Positions 23,288-32,267 of a DNA stretch of 64,000 nt are shown here, piece after piece. Both the position numbers and the translations under genes were made by a program. Location: NCBI GenBank assembly GCA_023460315.1, contig JAEWQO010000111.1, positions 1 through 64,000 of the forward strand. The letters are read 5' to 3'. The notes under the pieces were generated by a model. The model saw only the letters and a list, made by a program, of their open reading frames with translations. It was not told the DNA's origin and ran no database searches. Position 1 is the first letter of the stretch. The number at the start of each line of letters is the position of its first letter. The DNA comes from Actinomycetes bacterium. Lineage in GTDB: Bacteria > Actinomycetota > Coriobacteriia > Coriobacteriales > Eggerthellaceae.

Positions 23288-23962
23288 GAAAAACTGCGGA
23301 AAACGGGAGGGCTGCTGATTCTCGGTATGGCCTTCCCTGCCCTCGATCCAGAGACGGGCGGCAGATGACGAGGAGGCTGAAGAAAATCCCTTTTGGACAA
23401 GGCGGCGATAGGCTGCGTCGCGGAGACTCTTTGCCCGCGGCGGCTTCTTGTCGAGCACGGCGATGGCGCGGGATATCTCAGCATCGTCATCGCCGACGAA
23501 TTCCTCGGGCCATCCTGGCACATCGGAGGGCTCGATGCCGAGGCGTGACAGCTCTGCTTCTATGCCTTGTCGCCCACGTCCTGCCGCCACTCGGCTTCTC
23601 ATGAGCACTTCAGCGAATCTCAGATCATCCACCAAGCCGCAACGAAGAGCACGGTCGATTGCCTCGGCAACATCCTCTTCAGAAAATCCTTCCCGTATAA
23701 GACGATTTTGCAAAGCAGCACTCGCCTGCTCCCGCATGAGCGAAAGACGGCGAATCTTGCAAAAAGCGCTTTCGGCCCCATCCGTTTGAGCTGGCCCGGC
23801 AGCAGGGAGATCGCCGCAATCGTCTTCGTGGCTGCCGGCTTTCTTCTTGCGGCAGTTTTCAGAGGAGCTGTCGCAAGAAGACGCGTTCGGGGCATGGTTG
23901 CGCTCCATTGAGGCTATACGAGCCCTCAACTGGGTCAACGTGTCGTCCGTACCCCTGGTCAA
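23285..23962 (-). CDS. recX: RecX regulatory protein
   Basis: A 225-aa protein with the three-helix repeats of RecX in the second half (AALQNRLIREGFSEEDVAEAIDRALRCGLVDDLRFAEVL..., IEAELSRLGI, AAYRRLVQKGFSS), which modulate RecA filaments. It lies 6 bases after recA. The start is uncertain: the open frame begins with TTG 23962, and ATG 23908 (MERNHAP) is an alternative. The first ~70 residues are poorly conserved and Cys/Ser-rich. The operon position makes the call firm. Confidence 0.85.
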   Translation of the reverse strand: MTRGTDDTLTQLRARIASMERNHAPNASSCDSSSENCRKKKAGSHEDDCGDLPAAGPAQTDGAESAFCKIRRLSLMREQASAALQNRLIREGFSEEDVAEAIDRALRCGLVDDLRFAEVLMRSRVAAGRGRQGIEAELSRLGIEPSDVPGWPEEFVGDDDAEISRAIAVLDKKPPRAKSLRDAAYRRLVQKGFSSASSSSAARLWIEGREGHTENQQPSRFPQFF

Positions 23963-23968
23963 TCTCGA

Positions 23969-25027
23969 TCACTTCTTCTTTGTGGGCTTGGCTGCGGGAG
24001 TGAGGACGTCGGCCTCTTCGGACGAGCGCGTGACATGGGGAATGTCAAATGCCTCGCGAACCTTCGCTTCGATCTCTTCACGAAGGTCGGGATTCTCGCG
24101 AAGCGTCTGTTTTGCCGCCTCCCGGCCCTGGCCAAGCCGTTCGTCTCCGTAGGTATACCAGGCTCCGCTCTTGCGAGCGACTCCCCCCTCGACGGCCATG
24201 TCGATGATGCAACCTTCACGCGAGATGCCTTCGCCATACATCAGGTCAAACTCTGCTTGGCGGAAAGGCGGAGCAACCTTGTTCTTGACCACCTTCGCAC
24301 GCACGCGGTTGCCGATGATCTCTCCATCCTTCTTGATGGAGTCAATGCGGCGAATGTCAATGCGCACGCTGGCAAAGAATTTAAGCGCACGGCCGCCTGT
24401 CGTGGTTTCGGGATTACCGAACATGACGCCAATCTTTTCGCGCAACTGGTTGATGAAGATGCACGTTGTATTGGACTTCGAAAGGGATCCGGCAAGTTTT
24501 CTCAGCGCTTGCGACATGAGCCGTGCCTGCAGTCCGACCGTCGTGTCCCCAATCTCCCCCTCTATTTCGGCGCGGGGAACAAGGGCGGCAACCGAGTCTA
24601 TGACGATGCAGTCGATCGCGCCGGAGCGAACCAGCATGTCGCATATTTCGAGGCCTTGCTCTCCCGTGTCAGGCTGGGAGATGAGCACTTCGTCGATGTC
24701 GACGCCGAGCCGGGCGGCATACACGGGGTCGAGCGCATGTTCGGCATCGATGAACGCAACGATGCCCCCAGCTGCCTGGGCTTCGGCAAGAATCTGAAGG
24801 GCGAGCGTCGTCTTCCCGCTCGATTCGGGGCCGTAGACCTCGACGATGCGTCCACGGGGTACCCCTCCGATGCCAAGCGCCGCATCCAGCGGCAGTGCGC
24901 CCGTTGGAATGACGCCAAGGTTGAGGTCCTTGCCGTCTTCTCCGAGTTTCATGATGGATCCCTGACCGAACTTCGACTCGATCTGGTCGGTTGTCAGTTT
25001 GAGCATCTTTGTTTTCTCGTCGTTCAT
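23969..25027 (-). CDS. recA: Recombinase RecA
   Basis: A 352-aa DNA strand-exchange protein and co-protease for LexA. Walker A GPESSGKT at residues 66-73, Walker B in IDCIVIDSVAALVP, loop L2 region with INQLREKIGVMFGNPETTTGG, and a Lys-rich C-terminus (AKPTKKK). A consensus-like promoter with an SOS box in the spacer lies upstream (25072-25099). recX follows in the same transcript. Confidence 0.98.
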   Translation of the reverse strand: MNDEKTKMLKLTTDQIESKFGQGSIMKLGEDGKDLNLGVIPTGALPLDAALGIGGVPRGRIVEVYGPESSGKTTLALQILAEAQAAGGIVAFIDAEHALDPVYAARLGVDIDEVLISQPDTGEQGLEICDMLVRSGAIDCIVIDSVAALVPRAEIEGEIGDTTVGLQARLMSQALRKLAGSLSKSNTTCIFINQLREKIGVMFGNPETTTGGRALKFFASVRIDIRRIDSIKKDGEIIGNRVRAKVVKNKVAPPFRQAEFDLMYGEGISREGCIIDMAVEGGVARKSGAWYTYGDERLGQGREAAKQTLRENPDLREEIEAKVREAFDIPHVTRSSEEADVLTPAAKPTKKK

Positions 25028-25071
25028 AGTCCTTCTCTTCCTGCCCCTTCACGGCTGGCATGACCCTATTC

Positions 25072-25099
25072 ATTATGCGTACAAATGTTTGGATGTCAA
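25072..25099 (-). promoter_or_regulatory. recA promoter with SOS box
   Basis: On the minus strand a perfect -35 TTGACA (25094-25099), a 16-bp spacer and a -10 CATAAT (25072-25077). The spacer holds an SOS box: on the + strand CGTACAAATGTTTG (25078-25091), one base off CGAAC-N4-GTTTG. LexA bound here would block RNA polymerase. Confidence 0.75.
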
Positions 25100-25297
25100 G
25101 ACATTTCGATGAAACCGATAGAGGAAAGTATACTCCGTGATCCTATCAAAAACCTTGCAGGAATCCAGCACGTCGCACTTCCCTTTCTGCCCTTATTCCA
25201 CCCAAGGCCATGCATCCATCCGACACGGCGAGGAAAGCGGCATGCGGGAAGGGGCTTGTCGCTTTCTTTCTGGTTTGGGCTGGAGCTGTCGTTGCTC

Positions 25298-26539
25298 CTA
25301 GAGGGACTGCTGCTCCTCCAGGTTCTCCTTGAGGAGCAAAAGACTTGCCCTTACGGTCAGAAGGCGAACCTGTGCGCGATCGCCCTGAAAATGATGGCAC
25401 TGTGCACAAGTCGTTGTTCCGTCGGAGAGCCCGATCCAAACCGTTCCCACCGGCTTATCCGGCTCCGCGCCGCCAGGCCCAGCAATGCCCGTTGCAGACA
25501 CGGCAACGTCCGCGTGCAAAGCGCGTCGCGCGCCCTCGGCCATGCCCCGGGCCGTCTCTTCGCTCACGGCGCCATGGCGTGAGAGCACCTGGGGCGTGAC
25601 GCCCAAAATCCCTTCTTTCACCCCATTCGCGTAGCTCACCACGCCGCCACGGACGGTGTCGGAACTGCCGGGGATGTCCGTGAGCGTCGAGGCGATCAAT
25701 CCTCCGGTCAGGCTTTCGGCTGTGCCGACGGTCTTTCCTGCCCGCCGCGCCGCATCAAGCACCGAGCTCGCAAGCGTGTCAAGCGCTGGAAGGCTTTCGT
25801 GCGCAAGGACATCCGGTGGAGCTTGTCGCTTTCCACCGGTGCCCGTACGCACGGTTTCGCTGGCGGCGGGATTCGATTCCCGCCTCTCGCGGCTTTGCGC
25901 ACGTCTTCCCGATGGAGAGAAATTGAGCATTTCGCGTGCCTGGGCAAAATAATCGAGCATGGAAATGATCGTGAGAATCAAAGCGACGATCATGACGAGC
26001 CATGATGCCAGGTAAAACGGATTTTGAAGCGCTCCTGTCGGATCGACGGCGACAATGCCATCCTTCACGATGAACAGCACGATGGCAACAATCTGAGACA
26101 CGGTCTTTGCTTTGCCGTACCAGCTGGCGGCTATGACGACGCCTTGGCTGGCTGCCACCATGCGGATGCCTGAAACGATGAATTCGCGTGCCAGGATGAT
26201 GAGAGCGACCCATGACGGCAAGACGCCCAGCTCTATGAGTGCGAGCAAGGCGGCCGCCACAAGTATCTTGTCGGCAAGGGGGTCCATGAACTTTCCGAAG
26301 TTCGTCACTTCTCCGCGGCTGCGCGCAAGGTAGCCATCGAGTCCGTCAGTCGCAGCGAGCAGGATGAAGATTCCCGCAGCTATCCAAGGTTTCCAGAGCT
26401 CAGCATCATGCCATGCGGGAAAATATGCCGGCCAAGGGCTGATCATTGCCAAGACGAACACCGGGATGAGGCAGATGCGAAGCAGCGTCACGACGTTTGC
26501 CGGCGTCCACAGCTTCTCGTGAACGGACTCATTCTCCAT
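25298..26539 (-). CDS. pgsA: Fused PgsA (phosphatidylglycerophosphate synthase) and CinA-C amidase
   Basis: A 413-aa protein in one uninterrupted frame. Residues about 10-200 form a CDP-alcohol phosphatidyltransferase with the motif DGLDGYLARS...GKFMDPLADK and several membrane helices, making phosphatidylglycerophosphate. After a basic/polar linker (about 205-260) comes a CinA C-terminal (PncC, NMN amidohydrolase-like) domain: GTAESLTGGLIAS, RGGVVSYANGVKEGILGV and SATGIAGPGGAEPDKPVGTV. In many Gram-positives pgsA, cinA and recA are separate neighbours; here the first two are joined. ATG 26539 has AGGAG upstream. An open frame extending further upstream overlaps rimO and is not used. Confidence 0.88.
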   Translation of the reverse strand: MENESVHEKLWTPANVVTLLRICLIPVFVLAMISPWPAYFPAWHDAELWKPWIAAGIFILLAATDGLDGYLARSRGEVTNFGKFMDPLADKILVAAALLALIELGVLPSWVALIILAREFIVSGIRMVAASQGVVIAASWYGKAKTVSQIVAIVLFIVKDGIVAVDPTGALQNPFYLASWLVMIVALILTIISMLDYFAQAREMLNFSPSGRRAQSRERRESNPAASETVRTGTGGKRQAPPDVLAHESLPALDTLASSVLDAARRAGKTVGTAESLTGGLIASTLTDIPGSSDTVRGGVVSYANGVKEGILGVTPQVLSRHGAVSEETARGMAEGARRALHADVAVSATGIAGPGGAEPDKPVGTVWIGLSDGTTTCAQCHHFQGDRAQVRLLTVRASLLLLKENLEEQQSL

Positions 26540-26546
26540 GCGCTCC

Positions 26547-27884
26547 TCAGGCCCCTTCCATTTCATACAGCAACGTGTCTTCGATGACGACTTTTTTGAC
26601 GTGCCCAATTTTTCCCGAATCGAGATAGGTGACCCCATCGGTGTCCGGCGCTTGAGCCATCGTGCGCCCGAACAGATGGCCGTCCTCCTCGACGCCTTCC
26701 ACCAGTACGTCGAACTCGCGTCCGACGCGTGCCGCAATATGAGGGACGCAGACCGCATCGGCCACGTCGCGCAAATGTTGTGCGCGATAGGATTTCTCAT
26801 CTTCCTCGACCTGGTCGGGAAAGTTGAACGCACGCGTTCCCTCTTCTCGCGAATAGGCGAAGACGCCGATATAGTCAAAGTCCGAATCCTCGACGAACGC
26901 GCACAGCGCTTCAAACTGACTATCCGTCTCGCCCGGGAAGCCGGCAATGAGCGTCGTGCGCAGCGTCGCATCCGGCACGGCGGTGCGGATGCGTTGGACA
27001 AGCGCATCAAAGGATTCGCGGGAACCGGAGCGGTTCATGGAGCGTAAAAGCGTGGCATCGACGTGCTGGAGGGGAATGTCAAAATAGCTGCACACGTTCT
27101 CGTTGTCGGCCACGGCGGAAAGGTACTCGTCGGTCACGCCTTCAGGTTGCAAATACATGACCCTGAACCACGTATCCCTAAATTCGGCAGCAAGCGTGGC
27201 GACAAGGCGGGCGAGGCTCGACGGCTCGTCGAAATCGGTGCCCCATCTTCCCGTGTCTTGAGCGATGAGCACGATCTCCCGGGTTCCGCCAGAGACGAGA
27301 GATGAGACTTCTGAGCGGATGTCTTCAAGGGAGAAGCTATGATAGCGCCCCCGGATGAGGGGAATCGTGCAAAATGAGCAAAAGCGGTCACAACCGTCCG
27401 AAATCTTGACATAAGCGGAAATCGGTGCTGTTTCAGCGGTGGATTCAGTCGCTGCGACCTCCACCTCAAGCACTGAGGCGAGCACGGAGACGATGTCGTC
27501 CTCACGTGAACAGGGAATGAATGCACGTGCCTCCGTAAGCTCCTGGGCAAGATCGTCGCCGTATCGTGCCGGCATGCAGCCGGCCACGATAAGCTTGGCG
27601 TCGCCCGCTGCAACCTTTGGCAGCTGTGCCACATCGAAGATGGCCTCGAGACTCTCTTCCGTTGCGGCGCGAATGAACGAGCAGGTGTTCACGACGACGG
27701 CATCGGCTTCGGCCGGATCGTCGAGGAGGTCGAAGCCGGCGGCGGAAAGGCGCGCGCCCATATGCATGGTGTCGGCCTCATTCTTGGCGCACCCCATCGT
27801 CACGAATGCGATACCTGGTCGTTTGGCTGCCATGGCCGATTCTGCGGTTGATTGAGGACCATCAGTCTTTTGGGTCGTTGTCAT
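26547..27884 (-). CDS. rimO: Ribosomal protein S12 methylthiotransferase RimO
   Basis: A 445-aa radical-SAM enzyme adding a methylthio group to an aspartate of ribosomal protein S12. It has the N-terminal cysteines in FVTMGCAKNEADTMHM and VVNTCSFIRAAT, the cluster motif CDRFCSFCTIP, and a C-terminal TRAM region. The MGCAKNE form and the FI(R/E)xA(T)EES block distinguish RimO from MiaB and MtaB. The 17-residue N-terminal extension before MAAKRPG may mean a later start (ATG 27833). It is 7 bases upstream of pgsA. Confidence 0.95.
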   Translation of the reverse strand: MTTTQKTDGPQSTAESAMAAKRPGIAFVTMGCAKNEADTMHMGARLSAAGFDLLDDPAEADAVVVNTCSFIRAATEESLEAIFDVAQLPKVAAGDAKLIVAGCMPARYGDDLAQELTEARAFIPCSREDDIVSVLASVLEVEVAATESTAETAPISAYVKISDGCDRFCSFCTIPLIRGRYHSFSLEDIRSEVSSLVSGGTREIVLIAQDTGRWGTDFDEPSSLARLVATLAAEFRDTWFRVMYLQPEGVTDEYLSAVADNENVCSYFDIPLQHVDATLLRSMNRSGSRESFDALVQRIRTAVPDATLRTTLIAGFPGETDSQFEALCAFVEDSDFDYIGVFAYSREEGTRAFNFPDQVEEDEKSYRAQHLRDVADAVCVPHIAARVGREFDVLVEGVEEDGHLFGRTMAQAPDTDGVTYLDSGKIGHVKKVVIEDTLLYEMEGA

Positions 27885-27893
27885 CTGTTCTTC

Positions 27894-28391
27894 TCAGCGG
27901 TAGTTGACGTACTGGAGAGGCTGGCCGTAGTCTTTCTCTTTGAGAAAGGCGATGGCCTCCTGAAGGACGTCGCGCGAGGTGGAGCTCACCCGCAGCTTGT
28001 CCCCTTCGATCTGGACCTTGATCTTGAGCTTGGTCGCTTTGAGGTCTTTGTTTATCCTGCCGGCAGCTTCCTTGTCAATGCCGTCGATGATCGAAGCCGT
28101 CTGACGGACGCTTTGGCCCGCGGCTGCCTGCGGGGCATCCCACTTCACGGCCGTCAGGTCTATGCCTCGCTTCACCAGTTTCGATCCTATGATATCCACC
28201 ACCTGGCGGGCCACGAAATCGGCAGGCGCCGACACCGTGATGCTCCTGTTTGCCTTATCGAGGGAAATTTCCGCTCCAGAGTCTTTCAAGTCATAGCGCT
28301 GAGCAAGTTCCTTTTTGGCCTGTTGGTAGGCGTTGTCGACCTCCTGCATGTCAACGGTAGACACGACGTCGAAGCTTGATTCCTTTGCCAT
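27894..28391 (-). CDS. yajQ: YajQ family nucleotide-binding protein
   Basis: A 165-aa protein (MAKESSFDVVSTVDMQEVDNAY... to the C-terminal PLQYVNYR) matching the YajQ/UPF0234 family, which has two ferredoxin-like domains; relatives bind cyclic di-GMP or nucleic acid. ATG 28391 with GGAAAGGA upstream is used; the longer open frame upstream is noise. It ends 9 bases before rimO and is probably cotranscribed with it. Confidence 0.93.
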   Translation of the reverse strand: MAKESSFDVVSTVDMQEVDNAYQQAKKELAQRYDLKDSGAEISLDKANRSITVSAPADFVARQVVDIIGSKLVKRGIDLTAVKWDAPQAAAGQSVRQTASIIDGIDKEAAGRINKDLKATKLKIKVQIEGDKLRVSSTSRDVLQEAIAFLKEKDYGQPLQYVNYR

Positions 28392-28557
28392 GGCCCATCC
28401 TTTCCTCAAAGAGCGTTTCTGTCCAGCATACCTCATTTTCGCAGCGGAAAGGCAACTTTGACGGGGGATACACAGCTGAGGAAGGAGACTTTCCGCAGAA
28501 AGCAATCCTTCCCGTCGGATAGTGCTTCTCAAGGTTGTGCGAGGCCGCGAGAAGGAT

Positions 28558-29628
28558 TTAGGTGGTCGTCTGGCCGCTCGACGCGTCCGACGAGCTGGTG
28601 TTTGAATGAGCGGCATTCCACTGCTCGAGGATGGCCGGGAAGTCGACGGTATAGCTGTACACGCTGTCGCCATCGTCGTCGACGAGTTCAACCGTTTGTC
28701 CATCGACCTGGACCACGACCGAATCGGGTTGTGGCGTGTCGATTCTCAGCGTTCCTGTCACATCAACGGATTCGGTCACGGGCCCCGCCATGGTTTCTGC
28801 CACCGAGGGTGTGCTTGCTCCGTTCTCGTACAGCTCTAGGTAGGGTGCCGCTCCTGAAGCGATCGTGTAGGAAAGCACGGCCTTCGTCGGCGCTGTCTCG
28901 GTCGTGGCGGCATCCTGCTGGGCGTTCTCGTCTCCGCTGCTTTCCGCACCCTGCTCTTGGGTGGTGTCGTTGAGGCCGGTGATGGGAACGGAGGGGACAT
29001 CTTCTTCTGCCGATGAATCCTTGTTACCAAAAACCAAAACCAGAACGATGATAAGCAGAACGAGGATCGCTGCTCCGGCAATGATGAAGGGAAGCCTCGA
29101 TTTCACTGCTCCTGGGGCTTTTGGACCGGCATAAAAGTTTGTGTACTGCGCGTTCGGAAGTGCAGCGTGGCGGCTGGGATGAGTGCGCTCCTCCGTCGCC
29201 CGCTTCCCCGCTCCCCCATCACGGCCATACTCCGTGCGGTCATCATAGAGCGTGCGTCCGAACGCGTTTTGTCGGGGAAGGCGTTCGGCCTGCGCCGCTG
29301 GCCGTTCGCGTTGCCGCTTTGTCCGCGAGGAAGCACCCAGGTCAAACGGCGACGGCTCTGCCTCATTGCGGGCTCGGCCAACCTGGTAGGCATAGGCCTC
29401 GTCCAGGTACATGCGCGTGACTTCGGTCGGATTGAGTCCCAGCAGACGTGCGTAGGCGTTCACCATGTTACGCGTATAGCCGCGCGGCGGCATGCGCGAG
29501 AAGTCGTCTTCCTCGATCGCACGTAAAATGTCCGGCCGGATGCGCAAACGGCGCGCGGCCGTCGGCAGATCGTAGCCTTTGCGTTCGCGAGCTTCCCGCA
29601 ACACCGTTCCGAATGTCATCTGTGCCAC
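28558..29628 (-). CDS. RodZ-like helix-turn-helix membrane protein
   Basis: A 356-aa protein with an N-terminal HTH_25-type domain (GTVLREARERKGYDLPTAARRLRIRPDILRAIEEDDF...GYTRNMVNAYARLLGL), a basic linker, one membrane span (FIIAGAAILVLLIIVLVLVF, about residue 190) and an extracellular acidic, Ser/Thr-rich region ending in a beta domain like DUF4115. This is the RodZ layout, linking cell-shape proteins to the membrane. GTG 29628 is preferred because GGAGG lies at proper distance; ATG 29619 is the alternative. It directly follows ftsK. Confidence 0.85.
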   Translation of the reverse strand: MAQMTFGTVLREARERKGYDLPTAARRLRIRPDILRAIEEDDFSRMPPRGYTRNMVNAYARLLGLNPTEVTRMYLDEAYAYQVGRARNEAEPSPFDLGASSRTKRQRERPAAQAERLPRQNAFGRTLYDDRTEYGRDGGAGKRATEERTHPSRHAALPNAQYTNFYAGPKAPGAVKSRLPFIIAGAAILVLLIIVLVLVFGNKDSSAEEDVPSVPITGLNDTTQEQGAESSGDENAQQDAATTETAPTKAVLSYTIASGAAPYLELYENGASTPSVAETMAGPVTESVDVTGTLRIDTPQPDSVVVQVDGQTVELVDDDGDSVYSYTVDFPAILEQWNAAHSNTSSSDASSGQTTT

Positions 29629-29632
29629 GTCG

Positions 29633-32164
29633 TCACTCCTCCGTGCCCGAGATGCCGCCTGCGGCGTCATGGGTCTCGAATGCCTTCAACGTTTCCAGCT
29701 CCATGGTGTCGACAAGAACCTCGCGGGGCTTGCTGCCGTTCGGGGGTCCCACGACACCCTTTTCCTCAAGCATGTCCATTATACGCCCAGCTCGTGAATA
29801 GCCCACTTTGAGGCGTCGTTGGATGTTGGAGGTGGATCCAAGCCCGCTTGAGACGACGATGTCGGCCGCTTCCCAAATGAGGGGGTCGTCCGATGAGGCG
29901 GTTCCCCCGCTGCCGTCGGGTTGAGAAGCGCCGAGCGTGATGAGATTCGTCTGCAATATTTCTGAATGATATTCGGGCTCTCCCTGGGCCTTGAGCATCT
30001 CGACGACGTCGTTGATCTCGTCCTCGGACACATAGCACCCCTGGATGCGTTGAGGCTTGGCGAACTCCGGCTTGCTCAACAAAAGATCGCCCAAACCGAT
30101 GAGCCGCTCTGCGCCCGGAGTGTCAAGAACGACGCGGGAATCGATGCCGGAGGCGACATTGAAGGCGATGCGGTTCGTGATGTTGGCCTTGATGAGGCCC
30201 GTCACGACATTGGTGGAGGGACGTTGTGTCGCCACGATGAGGTGGATGCCGGCTGCACGGGCCAGCTGCGCAATGCGGCTGATGGAAAACTCGACCTCCT
30301 TGCCGACATTCATCATGAGATCGGCAAGCTCGTCAATGATGATGACGATATAGGGAAGCTCCGCGGCCCCCTCGTCCTCGAGCTTGCCTGCCTGCACCTT
30401 GGCGTTGTATTGTCCGATGTTGCGGGCACCGACCTTGCTGAACACCTTGAGGCGGCGCTCCATCTCGGCCACTCCCCACGAAAGTGCGCTGGCAGCCTCG
30501 CGGGCCTCGGTCACAACGGGCACGTAGAGATGAGGTATGCCGTTGTAAGGGGTGAACTCGACACGCTTGGGGTCGATCATGATAAAGCGCACTTCCGAAG
30601 GCGTGGCGCGCATGAGTATTGACATGATCATGGCGTTGATGGAGACCGACTTGCCCGATCCGGTCGTGCCGCCAATGAGCAGATGAGGCATCTTGGCCAG
30701 ATCCGAGACGATGGACCGGCCTTCGACGTCCTTTCCGATTGCAATTTGCAGAGGGCCAGGCGAAGCTTGCTTGAGCACATCGCCCAGCAACACGGTTTGG
30801 CGCGTGCGATTGGGAACCTCGATGCCCACATAGTTGGTGCCGGGGATGGGGGCGAAGATACGGACGCCCGGCGCGGCGAGCGCAAGCGCGATGTCGGCCT
30901 CGAGGGCCGTGATGCGGCTCACTCTCACTCCGGCAGGCAGATCGACCTTGAACAGCGTGACGGTGGGACCCGCAACCCAGCCAACCACTTCCGCCATGAT
31001 GTTGAAGTCTTCAAGCGTCTCCTGCAGGCAAGCACCGGTCTCCTTCAATTCGGTGTCAGGCGCCTGGCCTTTGCCTGTTCCTCTCGATGTCGAGAGAAGG
31101 CTCATCGGAGGCAAGGCAAACCCGTCGAGCGGTTGCGGCGCCGCAAGGGGGGTTGCGGTCGCTGTGGCGCGAGCTTCTTTCGGCTCCGCCCCCTGCTTGC
31201 GACCAAGCTTTCGCGTCATTGGCTGCGCTTCGACCGAATCGGAAGCCTGCCGCGCATCCTTTGCCTCAATAGCCCGTGTCGGAAGAGACTCCGAAGAGCG
31301 ATGGGGACGGCTTCTTCTTGCCTTTGCAGATTTCGTTTCGTCGGCGTGCGGCAAGGCGACGGTAACCGCGTCGTCCATGGCGGGCACGTGCGGTATGAAT
31401 CCAGCGGAGGCCCGTTTCATGCGGGCGAAGGGAGGGGCGGCCGTCGCATCCGTCCCTTCCTCTTCCTCCGCGTGGGCGATGCGGGCATCCTGCACGCGCT
31501 CGATGAGTCGAGAGAGGGAAAAGCCTATGATCACAAACCCGGCGATTATGACGCCGACCATGATGATGCATGAGATGACTTGCCCGAACAAGGTGAACCC
31601 GACCCATGCGATGCCCGCTCCAACATATCCGCCCCGCGCCACGAGCTGTTCCGAATCGAACAGCGCCTCCGGCGCGCCGGAGGCGCTGGCGGGAAGCGGC
31701 ATCGAAAGGGCCAGCAAGGCAAGAACGGCAATGAACACCAGGGCCAAACCGAGGGAAACGCGGGCAGGAACCCGCTCGCGGTCAAAGCGAACCAGGAAGC
31801 TCACGCCAATGGCCAAGAGAAGGAATGGCAGCAGATACGCCCCGATTCCCAACGTCATGTGGAGCGCGGTCGAGACGAACAGGGTGACGACGGCGTTCGT
31901 CGGCATGACGGCAGCAACCAAAAGCGCCACGGCGAGCACGGCGAACATGACGCCGATGATGTCGCGGCGGGCGCGCTCATCAATGATGCGAGGCTCTTCG
32001 GGAAGCGCTCCACGTGCGCCATTCTTCTTTGCGCTCTTTTCAGCGGGCGACGCCGCTCTGCCTTTCGGCTTGGGCGATGTTTGCCGCTTCGGCGTCTTTG
32101 TGGATGCTGACTGTCGGGCCACGACCCCGCTCCTTTTGCTGCGTTTCTGATGCGTTTGTCTCAT
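29633..32164 (-). CDS. ftsK: DNA translocase FtsK/SpoIIIE
   Basis: An 843-aa septal DNA pump. Residues about 65-250 carry four to five membrane helices, then a variable linker, the motor domain with HLLIGGTTGSGKSVSINAMI (Walker A) and IIDELADLMM (Walker B), and a C-terminal gamma winged-helix domain (SNIQRRLKVGYSRAGRIMDMLEEKGVVG) that reads polar DNA motifs and activates XerCD at dif. ATG 32164 starts the basic N-terminus MRQTHQKRSKRSG. A dif-like site occupied by a prophage lies at the left end of this window. Confidence 0.96.
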   Translation of the reverse strand: MRQTHQKRSKRSGVVARQSASTKTPKRQTSPKPKGRAASPAEKSAKKNGARGALPEEPRIIDERARRDIIGVMFAVLAVALLVAAVMPTNAVVTLFVSTALHMTLGIGAYLLPFLLLAIGVSFLVRFDRERVPARVSLGLALVFIAVLALLALSMPLPASASGAPEALFDSEQLVARGGYVGAGIAWVGFTLFGQVISCIIMVGVIIAGFVIIGFSLSRLIERVQDARIAHAEEEEGTDATAAPPFARMKRASAGFIPHVPAMDDAVTVALPHADETKSAKARRSRPHRSSESLPTRAIEAKDARQASDSVEAQPMTRKLGRKQGAEPKEARATATATPLAAPQPLDGFALPPMSLLSTSRGTGKGQAPDTELKETGACLQETLEDFNIMAEVVGWVAGPTVTLFKVDLPAGVRVSRITALEADIALALAAPGVRIFAPIPGTNYVGIEVPNRTRQTVLLGDVLKQASPGPLQIAIGKDVEGRSIVSDLAKMPHLLIGGTTGSGKSVSINAMIMSILMRATPSEVRFIMIDPKRVEFTPYNGIPHLYVPVVTEAREAASALSWGVAEMERRLKVFSKVGARNIGQYNAKVQAGKLEDEGAAELPYIVIIIDELADLMMNVGKEVEFSISRIAQLARAAGIHLIVATQRPSTNVVTGLIKANITNRIAFNVASGIDSRVVLDTPGAERLIGLGDLLLSKPEFAKPQRIQGCYVSEDEINDVVEMLKAQGEPEYHSEILQTNLITLGASQPDGSGGTASSDDPLIWEAADIVVSSGLGSTSNIQRRLKVGYSRAGRIMDMLEEKGVVGPPNGSKPREVLVDTMELETLKAFETHDAAGGISGTEE

Positions 32165-32169
32165 ATGGC

Positions 32170-32210
32170 GTGTCGAGCCTGCTCGGGATTTGCATGAACA
32201 GGCTCGACAC
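32170..32210 (-). repeat. Hairpin upstream of ftsK
   Basis: GTGTCGAGCCTG (32170-32181) and CAGGCTCGACAC (32199-32210) are perfect reverse complements, ending 6 bases before the ftsK start codon. There is no T-tract. It may affect ftsK translation or end the rnj transcript weakly. Confidence 0.55.
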
Positions 32211-32267
32211 CTTCGACCGAGGCGAGCCTGTTCTGCAATCTCAAGCATGCATTGCAGGTATTATAGC

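Noticed and set aside
30834..32150. 438-codon open frame on the + strand
   Set aside because: Antisense to ftsK and strongly biased in Ser, Arg and Ala; a shadow frame.
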